Of a DNA stretch of 63,457 nt, positions 1 through 8,015 are shown piece by piece. A program made the position numbers and the translations under genes. Location of the stretch: the NCBI GenBank assembly GCA_039026235.1, contig JBCCMQ010000017.1, forward strand, positions 1-63,457, written 5' to 3'. This DNA comes from JBCCMQ01 sp039026235 (GTDB lineage: Bacteria > Pseudomonadota > Alphaproteobacteria > Rhodobacterales > Rhodobacteraceae). Within the stretch, counting starts at the first letter, position 1; each line of letters begins with the position of its first letter. The notes beneath the pieces were generated by a model, which ran no database searches, was not told where the DNA came from, and saw nothing but the letters and a program-made list of their open reading frames with translations.

Positions 1-1
1 C

Positions 2-310
2 TACAGACTATCCGGCGATCCGAACCCGCTGCATGTCGATCCGGACGTAGCAGCAGCAGCGGGATTTGACCGCCCAATTCTGCATGGGCTTTGCTCTTTC
101 GGGATTGCGACACGAGCGATCTTGGCGACCTACTGTGACTACAAGCCCGAGCGCTTGCGCTCCATCAGGCTGCGTTTTTCAAAGCCAGTCTATCCGGGTG
201 AAACCATGCGCGTCGAGATGTGGCGGAACGGATCAGAAATCTCGTTCCGCGCCTCGGTCGCTGACAGAGGCATAACTGCCCTTGATCACGGACGCGCTGT
301 AATCAACTGA
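2..310 (+). CDS. MaoC-type 2-enoyl-CoA hydratase, 3' part only
   Basis: This is the last 102 codons of a gene that begins before the window. The reading opens with the hydratase-2 signature YRLSGDPNPLHVDP followed by GFDRPILHGL, the hallmark of hot-dog-fold R-specific enoyl-CoA hydratases (MaoC and the hydratase 2 domain of MFE-2). In that family the Asp and His of the D-x-N-P-L-H motif are the catalytic pair, and both are present. The reaction would be reversible hydration of a trans-2-enoyl-CoA in fatty-acid or side-chain breakdown. An aldehyde dehydrogenase starts 27 bases downstream on the same strand, so the two probably share a catabolic operon. The substrate cannot be told, and the N-terminal half is not visible. 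Confidence 0.85.
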   Translation, partial: YRLSGDPNPLHVDPDVAAAAGFDRPILHGLCSFGIATRAILATYCDYKPERLRSIRLRFSKPVYPGETMRVEMWRNGSEISFRASVADRGITALDHGRAVIN

Positions 311-337
311 GCTTCGCGCAGCAAAGGGACATCTTTG

Positions 338-1813
338 ATGTATTTTGATCCCAAAATCTTGACGCGCCCGGAGGGAGTGTTCCTTGGAGGCACGCTGAAG
401 AAAGCGGCCGGTGAGCATTTTCCTCATGTTTGCCCGTCGGACACTTCGCTGAAGCTTGCATATCCGACAGCGACGGCTGGTGACGTGGATCAGGCCGTAG
501 AGGTGGCACGCCTTGCGCTGCGCTCCTCCGGCTGGGCTGAGCTTGGCGCCAAAGCGCGCGGCCGTGTCCTACTACGTTGGGCTGATCTGATAGCTGCACA
601 TGCAGAAGAGCTTGCCGCCCTAGAAGCACTGTCGTCCTCACGCCCGTTCAAAGAGGCTCTTGCACGCGACGTCCAAGTGGCGGCCTCTACACTGCGCAAC
701 TTCGTGACCTATGCCGAGACCCATGAGAGTGCGGTCACAGCAACTGGAGCAAACCAACTTTCTTTCATTACAACCGAACCCCGTGGTGTTGTGGCCGCGA
801 TTGCGCCGTGGAACTTTCCATTAATCCTTTCGAGTTGGAAATTTGCCCCGGCGCTCGCCGCTGGAAATGCCGTTCTTTTAAAACCGTCTGAACTCACACC
901 ATTTTCTGCATTGAGACTTGCCGAAATAAGCGCGAAAGCGGGACTTCCCGACGGTTTGTTCAGCGTTCTTCCCGGCGACGCCGAAGTGGGTCGAGCAATG
1001 GTAACCCATCCGGGCGTGGACTATGTGACCTTCACTGGCTCTTCTGCTACAGGGGCGGCTATCATGGCTGACGCCGCTAATCACGGCCTGAAACCCGTGA
1101 GCTTGGAGTTGGGTGGCAAGGGCGCACAGCTCGTCTTCGACGATGTCACAGACCTGGGCAAGGTTGCAGATCTAGTGGCCCGCGGGATCGTTATGAATGC
1201 TGGCCAGGTGTGCTTTGCTGGTTCGCGCCTCGTTGTCCATTCTGCTCTGAAGGACTCGCTTATCGCGCAGGTTGCCGACCGTATGAAGCGAGTTAAGGCC
1301 GGACCCACCTGGTCTGATGATACTTCACTATCGCCGATCATTAATTCAAAACAGATCGACCGCATCGAGAGCATCGTCCGCAAAGCGTCAGTGCAAGGGG
1401 CAACCCGTCTTCTGGGCGGAGAGCGTATCGACGCCGTCAACATGCACGCTTTCGCGCCAACTATTCTGGACGGAGTTGTGCCAGGCAATGCGGCTTTCGA
1501 ACAAGAGGTCTTCGGTCCTGTTCTCTCAGTGGATACGTTTGAAGACTTTGAGGAAGGTGTCGCCAAAGCTAATCACCCGGAATTCGGTTTGGCCACCGCC
1601 GTTCACACAGGCAGTTTGGATCGGGCCATGCTGGCTGCACGCAAAATCGAAAGCGGGACCGTTTGGATCAACCACTGGGGTCGCGGAGAAGACATGACGA
1701 GCCCATTTGGTGGCGTAAAACGTTCCGGTATCGGAAAGGATCTTGGTCGCGCGGGATACGAAAAGTACCTAACGTCAAAGTCTGTGTGGGTCGAGCTGAG
1801 CCAACCTTCCTAG
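338..1813 (+). CDS. NAD(P)-dependent aldehyde dehydrogenase
   Basis: A 491-residue protein of normal length for the ALDH superfamily, which oxidises aldehydes to carboxylic acids in the cytoplasm. Visible landmarks are the cofactor and oxyanion motif APWNFPL, the general-base Glu in LELGGKGAQ, the nucleophilic Cys in NAGQVCFAGSR, and the late EVFGPVLSV and PFGGVKRSG motifs. ATG at 338 is preferred over the TTG one codon upstream because AGGGA lies at good spacing. The gene follows the MaoC-type hydratase in the same direction, which suggests a degradation pathway in which hydration and aldehyde oxidation are separate steps. The substrate is unknown. An IS6 remnant begins within 100 bases of the stop codon, so any further operon genes may have been lost. 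Confidence 0.93.
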   Translation: MYFDPKILTRPEGVFLGGTLKKAAGEHFPHVCPSDTSLKLAYPTATAGDVDQAVEVARLALRSSGWAELGAKARGRVLLRWADLIAAHAEELAALEALSSSRPFKEALARDVQVAASTLRNFVTYAETHESAVTATGANQLSFITTEPRGVVAAIAPWNFPLILSSWKFAPALAAGNAVLLKPSELTPFSALRLAEISAKAGLPDGLFSVLPGDAEVGRAMVTHPGVDYVTFTGSSATGAAIMADAANHGLKPVSLELGGKGAQLVFDDVTDLGKVADLVARGIVMNAGQVCFAGSRLVVHSALKDSLIAQVADRMKRVKAGPTWSDDTSLSPIINSKQIDRIESIVRKASVQGATRLLGGERIDAVNMHAFAPTILDGVVPGNAAFEQEVFGPVLSVDTFEDFEEGVAKANHPEFGLATAVHTGSLDRAMLAARKIESGTVWINHWGRGEDMTSPFGGVKRSGIGKDLGRAGYEKYLTSKSVWVELSQPS

Positions 1814-1897
1814 CCTGTGTTGGCCAACAGCGGATCGCTGGAACCGGCACTTTTAGAAGAACTTGGTTTGATGCGGGCAGGGGAGCTGCCTGGCGTC

Positions 1898-2612
1898 ATG
1901 GAAGGACCAAGCGCGCCCTTTTCCGGTACTTCAAGACGTTGCCCGAGATCATCAGATTGGCGGTGATGTTGTACATTCGGTTTCCGCTCTCTCTGCGGAA
2001 TGTCGAGAACCTGCTGCACGAACGCGGTGTCGACGTCAGTTACGAAAAGATCCGGTAATGATGGCATCGGTTCGGCCCAATGTTTGCGCCCGAGATCCGG
2101 AACCGTCGCATCAAGGGCATGAGATCAAGCCAAGGGCGATGGCCCCTCGACGAGATGTTTGTGAAGATCAAAGGTGAGCGGCATTACTTCTGGCGAGCCG
2201 TTGACCACGAAGGCGAAGTCCTGGACAGCTTCGCCACCAGGACGCGCGATAGGAAAGCTGCCTTGACGTTGATAAAAAAAGCAATGCGCAAGCATGGCCA
2301 GCCAGAAGCCATAGTACATAGTAACTGACAGGCTCCGCTCACATGGCGCGGCGCTTAGGGAAATCGGGACGTCGGCTCGGCAGGAGGCGGGCCGCTGGAT
2401 AAACCACCGCGCCGAGAATTCCCACCTCCCGTTCCGACGAAGAGCGGGCGATGCAACGCGTCAGGTGCATGCGAAGTCTTCAGCAGTTCGCCTCGGGTCA
2501 CGCCTCTGTCTCAAACCATTTCAATCAGGACAGCAGTCTCTCCTGTCGCCCCATTTTCAAGACCCATCGCTCCGCTGCTCTTGCTGAGTGGTGGGGTCTT
2601 TGCGCCGTATAA
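1898..2612 (+). pseudogene. IS6-family transposase remnant, multiply disrupted
   Basis: Pieces of an IS6/IS26-type DDE transposase can be read across three reading phases. The N-terminal part carries FRYFKTLPEIIRLAVMLYIR and LSLRNVENLLHERGVDVSYE. It is cut by two adjacent in-frame stops (TAA TGA, 2056-2061) where family members have aromatic residues before WHRFGPMF. The core continues with WPLDEMFVKIKGERHYFWRA, including the first catalytic Asp, and ends where a 7-bp duplication at 2310-2323 shifts the frame. The C-terminal part (RQEAGRWINHRAENSHLPF, including the catalytic Glu) follows in a second phase. A further shift near 2441-2446, in the arginine-rich segment, leads to MRSLQQFASGHASVSNHFNQ and ALAEWWGL before a stop at 2610. 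An ATG at 1898 is out of phase with the core. Terminal inverted repeats were not found, so element ends are approximate. The copy cannot be active. Confidence 0.9.
2310..2323 (+). repeat. 7-bp tandem duplication inside the IS6 transposase
   Basis: CATAGTA occurs twice back to back. Removing one copy restores the family-typical reading AIVTDRLRSHG across the junction, so the duplication is a recent-looking frameshift mutation in the dead transposase gene. Confidence 0.8.
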
Positions 2613-3099
2613 GGGACAGTGTCACTGTCCTGTCAGAGACGCGGGCGAATTCGTCTGACGGGACCCTTGAACATGGCAACCGTCCATTGAGGGATCGCTT
2701 CTGGCTATATGCTCTTTTGGAGTGCGGTGAAGGATGGTGCCGGCGAGACTTCATTGCCGCTTCTGATTGGGTCGGGTTAAACCAGATCTTCAATTGGGGG
2801 ATGGACCTTTGCGTTGCAATCTACGCTCCACTCGCAGGCATGATCTCTTCTGGACTGGCGCTTTGGTGGGCTGAGCGCGTTGAGTATTGGAAAGCCAGAG
2901 AAGAGCCAAGGCTCGCAAACTTTTTGATCAATCTTAAGCGTGACTTTTGATGTGTATTGCCGAACCGAAGCACCGCAAAGCAGCGTTGTCACAAAGCACC
3001 TTTTCCGAGAATGAGAGTGACGCATTGGTGGGCCATAAGGTGGATAACTTTCCCTCGGCCTGCAAAAACGTTTCTTATCCAATTTTTTAGGAGTGTTAT
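2613..3099. other. Gene-poor stretch between IS remnant and tRNA-Leu
   Basis: About 490 bases without a convincing gene. An open frame ending at 2950 contains a hydrophobic stretch (CVAIYAPLAGMISSGLALWW) but has no clear ribosome-binding site or recognisable family, so it is not called. A near-perfect palindrome with 8-base arms and one central base lies at 2614-2630, right after the transposase C-terminus. It may mark an IS end or a hairpin. Single DnaA-box-like 9-mers near 3039 and 3075 are isolated and were not taken as an origin. Confidence 0.5.
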
Positions 3100-3186
3100 T
3101 GGTGCCCAGGAGAGGACTCGAACCTCCACGTCCATACGGACACTAGCACCTGAAGCTAGCGCGTCTACCAATTCCGCCACCTGGGC
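3100..3186 (-). tRNA. tRNA-Leu, anticodon CAG
   Basis: The minus strand folds as a long-variable-arm (class II) tRNA of 87 nt. The acceptor arm GCCCAGG pairs with CCTGGGC, followed by discriminator A and an encoded CCA. The anticodon arm has stem CTAGC/GCTAG and loop TTCAGGT, giving anticodon CAG, which reads the common CTG leucine codon. The T arm contains GGTTCGAGTCC. The extra arm is of leucine-tRNA size. The 3' end points toward the IS-bearing left edge, the side on which tRNA-targeted islands usually sit. Confidence 0.96.
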
Positions 3187-3203
3187 CGGTGGTGAGAATT
3201 CGC

Positions 3204-3232
3204 CTGTTAATGCGCGCGTGGATGGGTGTCAA
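3204..3232 (-). promoter_or_regulatory. Probable promoter of tRNA-Leu
   Basis: On the minus strand a perfect TTGACA (3227-3232) is followed after 17 bases by TAACAG (3204-3209), about 18 bases ahead of the tRNA 5' end. This arrangement matches a sigma-70-type promoter with a short leader. The -10 is only a partial match. Confidence 0.5.
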
Positions 3233-3339
3233 CGGTGTTCCCGCAGCCAAAACCGGCAGGTGTCAAAGCGCAACTTCCTTGAGCATTGTCGCCCTTGATA
3301 TAGATCGGTAGCAGGTGTGACCCAATTGGGAAGACGGCC

Positions 3340-4323
3340 ATGTCCAAGCTTGTGACGATCTACGGAGGTTCTGGCTTTATCGGCCGGTACATTGCCCGAC
3401 GGATGGCGGCGAAGGGCTGGCGCGTCCGGGTTGCGGTGCGCCGACCGAACGAGGCAATCTTTGTCAGGCCCTACGGTGTCGTCGGTCAGGTCGAGCCGGT
3501 TCTTTGCAATGTCCGTGATGACGAAAGCGTGCGTTCTGCCATGGCGTCCGCCGATGCCGTGGTCAATTGCGTGGGCATTTTGGCCGAGATCGGAAAGAAC
3601 ACCTTCGACGACATTCAGGCGGATGGTGCCGCCCGGATTGGGCGCCTTGCGGCCGAAGTGGGTGTGGCCAGTCTGGTTCACATCAGTGCCATCGGCGCCG
3701 ACGCTGACAGCGACAGTGACTATGCGCGTACGAAGGGGATTGGAGAAGCAGCCATGCGTGAAGCCTTTCCCGATTGCGTCATTTTTCGCCCATCAGTTGT
3801 TTTCGGGCCCGAGGACCAGTTCTTCAACCGTTTTGCGGGTATGGCACGGATGTCGCCGTTCATTCCACTGGTCGGGGCCGGAACCCGGTTTCAACCGGTT
3901 TATGTGGACGATGTGGCGCAGGCCGCATCCGAGGCTGCCATGGGCGCTGTTTCACCGGGCATCTACGAATTGGGGGGGGCCGACACGGCCAGTTTTCGCG
4001 CGCTCATTCAGCAGATGCTGACGGTCATTCACCGGCGCCGCCTGATCATCGGGCTGCCTTTCTGGATCGGTCGCCTCATGGCCTTCGGCTTTGATACGCT
4101 CCAGCTTTTGAGCTTTGGCCTGATCCCGAACACGGCGCTTACAAAAGACCAGATCAGGAACCTAGCCCGCGACAATGTCGTCACGGAAGGAGCGAAGAGC
4201 TTCGACGATCTGAAGATCAAGCCCACGGCGCTGGCGTCGGTTTTGCCAGAGTACCTCTGGCGGTTCCGACCGTCCGGTCAGTTTGATGCCATTAAGGATT
4301 CTGCGCGCAATCTGAAGAGCTAA
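3340..4323 (+). CDS. NDUFA9-like complex I-associated NAD(P)-binding protein
   Basis: A 327-residue atypical short-chain dehydrogenase. A Rossmann motif GGSGFIGRYIARR sits at residues 9-21, and the YARTK segment near residue 128 keeps the Tyr-x-x-x-Lys pattern. The whole reading resembles the NAD(P)-binding family that includes the mitochondrial complex I subunit NDUFA9. In alphaproteobacteria such proteins are annotated as complex I NDUFA9-subunit-family proteins. Whether this one binds complex I or modifies a quinone or lipid cannot be judged here. It stands alone, not in a nuo operon. Its stop codon overlaps the stop of the convergent uppP gene by four bases. Confidence 0.85.
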   Translation: MSKLVTIYGGSGFIGRYIARRMAAKGWRVRVAVRRPNEAIFVRPYGVVGQVEPVLCNVRDDESVRSAMASADAVVNCVGILAEIGKNTFDDIQADGAARIGRLAAEVGVASLVHISAIGADADSDSDYARTKGIGEAAMREAFPDCVIFRPSVVFGPEDQFFNRFAGMARMSPFIPLVGAGTRFQPVYVDDVAQAASEAAMGAVSPGIYELGGADTASFRALIQQMLTVIHRRRLIIGLPFWIGRLMAFGFDTLQLLSFGLIPNTALTKDQIRNLARDNVVTEGAKSFDDLKIKPTALASVLPEYLWRFRPSGQFDAIKDSARNLKS

Positions 4324-5123
4324 GCGTAGGCGATCCAGAGGAGAACACTCCCCAAGATCACGCGGTAGATCACGTATGGGGTGTAGCTGACGCTGCGCAA
4401 GAGCCGCATCATGATGGCCAGGGCGCCAAGGGCGGCGGCAAACGAAAAGAGTGCGGCCAGAACGATGTCGCGAAGCTGTCCGATCTCGCCCTGACCCACC
4501 GCATCAACCGCCAGCACGGCGCCTGACGCGATGATTGTCGGGATCGACATAAGCATGGCGATCCGCGCGGCGGACGTCCGGTCGTATCCAAGTCGGAGAG
4601 CCCCGGTTATGCAGATCCCGGATCGCGACGTGCCCGGTATGAGCGCCAGCGCCTGCCAAAGGCCCAGAATGCCAGCATGTCTGAGTGTAAGTTCCGACGA
4701 CGTTCGCGTGCCGGTGCCTGTGCGTTCCGCCCAGAAGAGCAAAAGGCCAAACCCCAGCATCGTCCATCCGATGACCGCGACCGAGCGCAGGCTTTCGGCA
4801 AATCCCAAGGTCGCGATCGCCCCGCCCGCAATGACCACCGGTATCGTGGCGATGATCAGGCAAAGGGCGAGCCAGGCGCCCGGCCCGTCCACGCGGCCCC
4901 GCACCAGCCGTGTGGCGCCCCTGGCGGCCAGCGCAACCTCGGCTCGGAAATAGATCATCACTGCAAATAACGTTCCAATGTGCACCGCGATATCGATGCT
5001 CAGACCCTGGTCTTGCAGGCCGGACAGGTTGGGCAACAGAATCAGATGGGCCGAACTGGACACCGGCAAGAACTCTGTGACGCCCTGAATGAATGCGATG
5101 AGCAGAAGCTGAAAGATGGGCAT
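4320..5123 (-). CDS. uppP: Undecaprenyl-diphosphate phosphatase (UppP/BacA)
   Basis: A 267-residue polytopic inner-membrane enzyme that dephosphorylates undecaprenyl diphosphate, so recycling the lipid carrier for peptidoglycan and other surface polymers. The two family motifs are present: EFLPVSSSAHL near the N terminus (catalytic Glu and Ser-rich loop) and PGTSRSG near residue 170. Hydrophobic segments fill the rest. ATG at 5123 gives MPIFQLLLIAFIQG, the usual family start. A longer in-frame start at 5159 would add 12 unlikely residues. Overproduction of this family gives bacitracin resistance in known cases. The gene is convergent with the NDUFA9-like gene and divergent from gltD. Confidence 0.96.
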   Translation of the reverse strand: MPIFQLLLIAFIQGVTEFLPVSSSAHLILLPNLSGLQDQGLSIDIAVHIGTLFAVMIYFRAEVALAARGATRLVRGRVDGPGAWLALCLIIATIPVVIAGGAIATLGFAESLRSVAVIGWTMLGFGLLLFWAERTGTGTRTSSELTLRHAGILGLWQALALIPGTSRSGICITGALRLGYDRTSAARIAMLMSIPTIIASGAVLAVDAVGQGEIGQLRDIVLAALFSFAAALGALAIMMRLLRSVSYTPYVIYRVILGSVLLWIAYA

Positions 5124-5292
5124 AGGGCACGTACCTGGTTCTGCGGCAAGATTAACCATCTGGAAATATGTGAAAAGCGTTCAATAAATTCAGTATAGCT
5201 GTCCTAAAAATAGCGGCTTTTCCGAGATTCAACGCTTAAGCACAGAAGCAGATATCAAATTAAGTCAGAATTATTGTCTTTATTTATTGCCC

Positions 5293-5313
5293 ACCGCCGA
5301 TTATGACGGCGGT
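5293..5313 (+). promoter_or_regulatory. Perfect hairpin in the gltD leader
   Basis: ACCGCCG (5293-5299) and CGGCGGT (5307-5313) form a 7-bp perfect stem around a 7-base loop, in an otherwise AT-rich 224-bp gap between uppP and gltD. It ends 34 bases before the chosen gltD start. There is no U-tract, so a simple terminator is unlikely. It could be an operator or a leader RNA structure for the glt operon. The upstream AT-rich stretch (about 5160-5290) presumably holds the promoters of both divergent genes, but no strong -35/-10 pair stands out. Confidence 0.45.
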
Positions 5314-5347
5314 TCAACGGCCCGCCAGGCCGCAGAGACAGTTAGCC

Positions 5348-6787
5348 ATGAGCAAGCAATCTATGTTGAAATTCGTCAGTGTCGCGCGCGACATGCCGAC
5401 AAAACGGGACGCCGCGGCCCGTAAGACGGATTTTGCGGAAATCTATGCCGAATACGCGGATGCGAAGGCCAAGGAACAGGCCAGCCGGTGCAGCCAGTGT
5501 GGCGTGCCCTATTGCCAGTCCCATTGCCCACTTCACAACAATATACCCGACTGGCTGCGCCTGACGGCCGAAGGGCGTTTGCGGGAAGCTTACGAGCTTA
5601 GCCAGGCGACCAACACGTTTCCCGAGATCTGTGGACGGATCTGCCCGCAAGACCGCCTTTGCGAAGGCAACTGTGTGATCGAGCAATCGGGCCACGGCAC
5701 TGTGACGATCGGTTCGGTTGAGAAATACCTGACTGATACCGCCTGGGAAGAAGGCTGGGTTCAACCGGCGACACCGTCTGAGGAACGCAGCGAAAAGGTT
5801 GCAATCATTGGTGCAGGACCCGGGGGGCTGGCAGCGGCAGACGTTTTGCGGCGCGTCGGCATTCAGGTCACAGTCTATGACCGGTATGATCGCAGTGGCG
5901 GGCTTCTGGTCTATGGCATTCCGGGCTTCAAGCTTGAAAAGGATGTGGTGGTCCGGCGCAACCAACAGCTTGAACAGGCGGGCGTGCGCTTTCGCCTGAA
6001 CTGTAACATCGGGACCGACATCTCTTTCCGGGAAATTCGCGAAAGCCACGACGCCGTTCTGATTGCAACCGGCGTCTATGAATCGCGCGAGTTGCAAGCG
6101 CCGGGTGTGGGTGCTGAAGGCGTGGTGCGTGCCATCGACTATCTTACGGCCAGCAACCGTAAGAGTTTTGGCGACGATGTGCCGGAATTTGACAGCGGCG
6201 AACTTGATGCCGAAGGCCGCCGCGTTGTGGTGATCGGGGGCGGCGATACCGCGATGGACTGCGTTAGGACCGCAATTCGCCAAGGCGCCGAAAGCGTAAA
6301 GTGTCTTTACCGCCGTGACCGCGCCAATATGCCAGGTTCACAGCGCGAAGTGGCCAATGCCGAGGAAGAAGGCGTGGAATTCCTGTGGCTGTCTGCGCCC
6401 AAGGGTTTCACCGGCACCGACGAAGTTCAGGGTGTTGTGGTTCAAAAGATGCGTCTGGGCGCTCCGGACGCGACGGGCCGTCAGGTGCCCGAAGTCATCG
6501 ACGGAAGCGAATATGTCGAGCCTGCGGATCTGGTAATCAAGGCTCTCGGCTTTGAGCCCGAGACCCTGCCCGCACTTTGGGATGTGCCTGAGCTTGAGGT
6601 AACGCGCTGGGGTACGATTAGGGCGAATTTCCGCACGCATGAGACAAGCATGCCTGGCGTCTATGCCGCCGGCGACATTGTCCGCGGCGCAAGCCTTGTC
6701 GTGTGGGCGATCCGCGACGGCCGAGAAGCGGCCGAAGCAATGCTTCAAAGATTTGACCAGTCCGCCCATACTCTGGCGGCCGAGTAA
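5348..6787 (+). CDS. gltD: Glutamate synthase (NADPH) small chain
   Basis: The 479-residue beta subunit of bacterial glutamate synthase passes electrons from NADPH through FAD and Fe-S clusters to the large subunit for glutamate formation from glutamine and 2-oxoglutarate. Visible parts are the N-terminal cysteine clusters RCSQCGVPYCQSHCP and ICGRICPQDRLCEGNC, the FAD motif IGAGPGGLAAADVLRR, the NADPH motif VIGGGDTAMDC, and a C-terminal AAGDIVRGASLVVWAIRDGR. ATG at 5348 gives MSKQSMLKFVSVARDMP, the typical start. An earlier in-frame ATG at 5303 lies inside the leader hairpin loop and lacks a ribosome-binding site. It heads an operon that ends with gltB, with two other genes between them. Confidence 0.97.
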   Translation: MSKQSMLKFVSVARDMPTKRDAAARKTDFAEIYAEYADAKAKEQASRCSQCGVPYCQSHCPLHNNIPDWLRLTAEGRLREAYELSQATNTFPEICGRICPQDRLCEGNCVIEQSGHGTVTIGSVEKYLTDTAWEEGWVQPATPSEERSEKVAIIGAGPGGLAAADVLRRVGIQVTVYDRYDRSGGLLVYGIPGFKLEKDVVVRRNQQLEQAGVRFRLNCNIGTDISFREIRESHDAVLIATGVYESRELQAPGVGAEGVVRAIDYLTASNRKSFGDDVPEFDSGELDAEGRRVVVIGGGDTAMDCVRTAIRQGAESVKCLYRRDRANMPGSQREVANAEEEGVEFLWLSAPKGFTGTDEVQGVVVQKMRLGAPDATGRQVPEVIDGSEYVEPADLVIKALGFEPETLPALWDVPELEVTRWGTIRANFRTHETSMPGVYAAGDIVRGASLVVWAIRDGREAAEAMLQRFDQSAHTLAAE

Positions 6788-6807
6788 CAGCACAAGAGGA
6801 TGCCGCA

Positions 6808-7563
6808 ATGGCAAGTGACGTGAACGTGTTCTTTCGGCGTGCCGTCGGCTCCGCCTGCACTGACCGCAGCGCATTTTGCGCTGTGGCGATTTCGGTCGCT
6901 TGCCTGTTCGCTCCGACAGCGGTGCATGCCCAAGGTTTTCAGGCGCCCGCCGGTTGCACGGCGTACCTGACTGTGCAGATGAAAGGCTGTCTGGTCTCGA
7001 ACCACTGGCGCTGTGATGCTGAGCCCGAGGGGAACAGCTGGGCCGGGCTTTACACCGACAACGGACCTGCAGTATTTTCACAGTTTAACAATGAATTTCA
7101 GTGGCTTGCGACCTTTCCGGCCTTAGGAGGTCCGAGCGAGCGACTGGCCGAAGGATCGGCTGATCCCCTGTCCCTGACGGAACTCTTGGACAATGGTCTC
7201 GACAGCTTTGATTTCGAGATGGAAGACCCGGAAGGCAGAACGCGCGTCCGGGGCTTTGACAGCCTAACCGGTGAAGAGGTCGAGATCGATGGCGAGCGGT
7301 TGCTGATCACCGACTTCCAGATGATACAAACACGCGACACAGATGTGGTCGCCGAAAGCACCGGCCAGCAATATGTGCATCCGCGGTGGCGCCTGTTCTT
7401 CCTGGGCCAGGAAACCGACACGCGTGACGGTGTCACCGTTGCCAGCGACAACAGCCCTGTCACTTTTCACGAACCGGGCGAGCCAGGCTTTGGCGCCACG
7501 CAGCCGATCTATGGCTGCGGCGCCCAGGACATCAGCTTCTTCCCCTTAGAGCCAGACCAATGA
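6808..7563 (+). CDS. Secreted protein of unknown function in the glt operon
   Basis: A 251-residue protein with an extended N-terminal signal peptide. A hydrophobic core around residues 23-37 ends in VHAQG, a likely signal peptidase I site after VHA, so the mature protein should be periplasmic or secreted. Four cysteines follow in the mature N-terminal part (GCTAYL, KGCLVSNHWRC) and one near the end (YGCGAQ), which suggests disulfides. No known family was recognised. AGGA sits well placed before ATG 6808. The stop overlaps the next start as ATGA, so translation is probably coupled. Its place between the two glutamate synthase subunits is unexpected for a secreted protein. Confidence 0.85.
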   Translation: MASDVNVFFRRAVGSACTDRSAFCAVAISVACLFAPTAVHAQGFQAPAGCTAYLTVQMKGCLVSNHWRCDAEPEGNSWAGLYTDNGPAVFSQFNNEFQWLATFPALGGPSERLAEGSADPLSLTELLDNGLDSFDFEMEDPEGRTRVRGFDSLTGEEVEIDGERLLITDFQMIQTRDTDVVAESTGQQYVHPRWRLFFLGQETDTRDGVTVASDNSPVTFHEPGEPGFGATQPIYGCGAQDISFFPLEPDQ

Positions 7564-8015
7564 CGGCTCTTGGCGGATCTAGCCTTGGCGGCCAGATTGG
7601 GCAGTGCCTTTGCGGTGCGGTCAAAGTGCACGGAGAGCTGCGGTCGGGCGATGTACAGGCCTGCCATTGCGGCCAATGCCAGCGCTGGACCGGGGGCGGG
7701 CCGCTTCTGGCCGTTCGCGTCCAGGATTTGGAAATCGAGGCAGAAGCCGAAATCGAAACCTACCAGGCGAGCAATCACGGCGAACGCGCCTTCTGCCGTA
7801 CTTGCGGATCGACGCTCTACTGGAAGATGCAGGGTAAGCCGCCAAGCTTTGTAGCCCTGGGGCTTTTGGATGATCAAAGTGGTCTGTCCGTGACCGAAGA
7901 AATTTTCGTGGACTACCGGCCGGCGTGGATGCCGGCATGGCCGGATGCAACACAGCGGACCGAAGCAGACATGCTTGATGCGCTTGCAGCCTATCTGGAC
8001 GGAGGGGCGACATGA
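7560..8015 (+). CDS. GFA-family zinc-binding protein
   Basis: A 151-residue protein with the cysteine pattern of the GFA/CENP-V fold: CLCGAVKVHG at residues 16-25, CHCGQCQRW near residue 36, and FCRTCGSTLYW near residue 78. In the family these cysteines bind two zinc ions. The founding member was described as a glutathione-dependent formaldehyde-activating enzyme, but most homologues have no proven reaction, so substrate and role are open. It overlaps both neighbours by ATGA (start with the upstream stop, end with the gltB start), so it is very likely translated together with gltB. Confidence 0.9.
   Translation: MTALGGSSLGGQIGQCLCGAVKVHGELRSGDVQACHCGQCQRWTGGGPLLAVRVQDLEIEAEAEIETYQASNHGERAFCRTCGSTLYWKMQGKPPSFVALGLLDDQSGLSVTEEIFVDYRPAWMPAWPDATQRTEADMLDALAAYLDGGAT

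Noticed and set aside
2588..2950. Open frame of 120 codons with a hydrophobic C-terminal stretch
   Set aside because: It begins inside the transposase remnant, has no ribosome-binding site at any internal ATG, and resembles no family.
3039..3083. Two DnaA-box-like 9-mers (one-mismatch TTATCCACA types)
   Set aside because: They are isolated, only two, and there is no AT-rich unwinding region or box cluster, so no origin is called. The dnaA region likewise lacks a box cluster.
5303..5347. Extended gltD start at 5303
   Set aside because: The extra 15 residues are not family-like, the ATG is in a hairpin loop, and no Shine-Dalgarno precedes it.
5342..6283. 313-codon minus-strand open frame
   Set aside because: It lies wholly inside gltD, has the composition of an antisense reading of a GC-rich gene, and matches no family.
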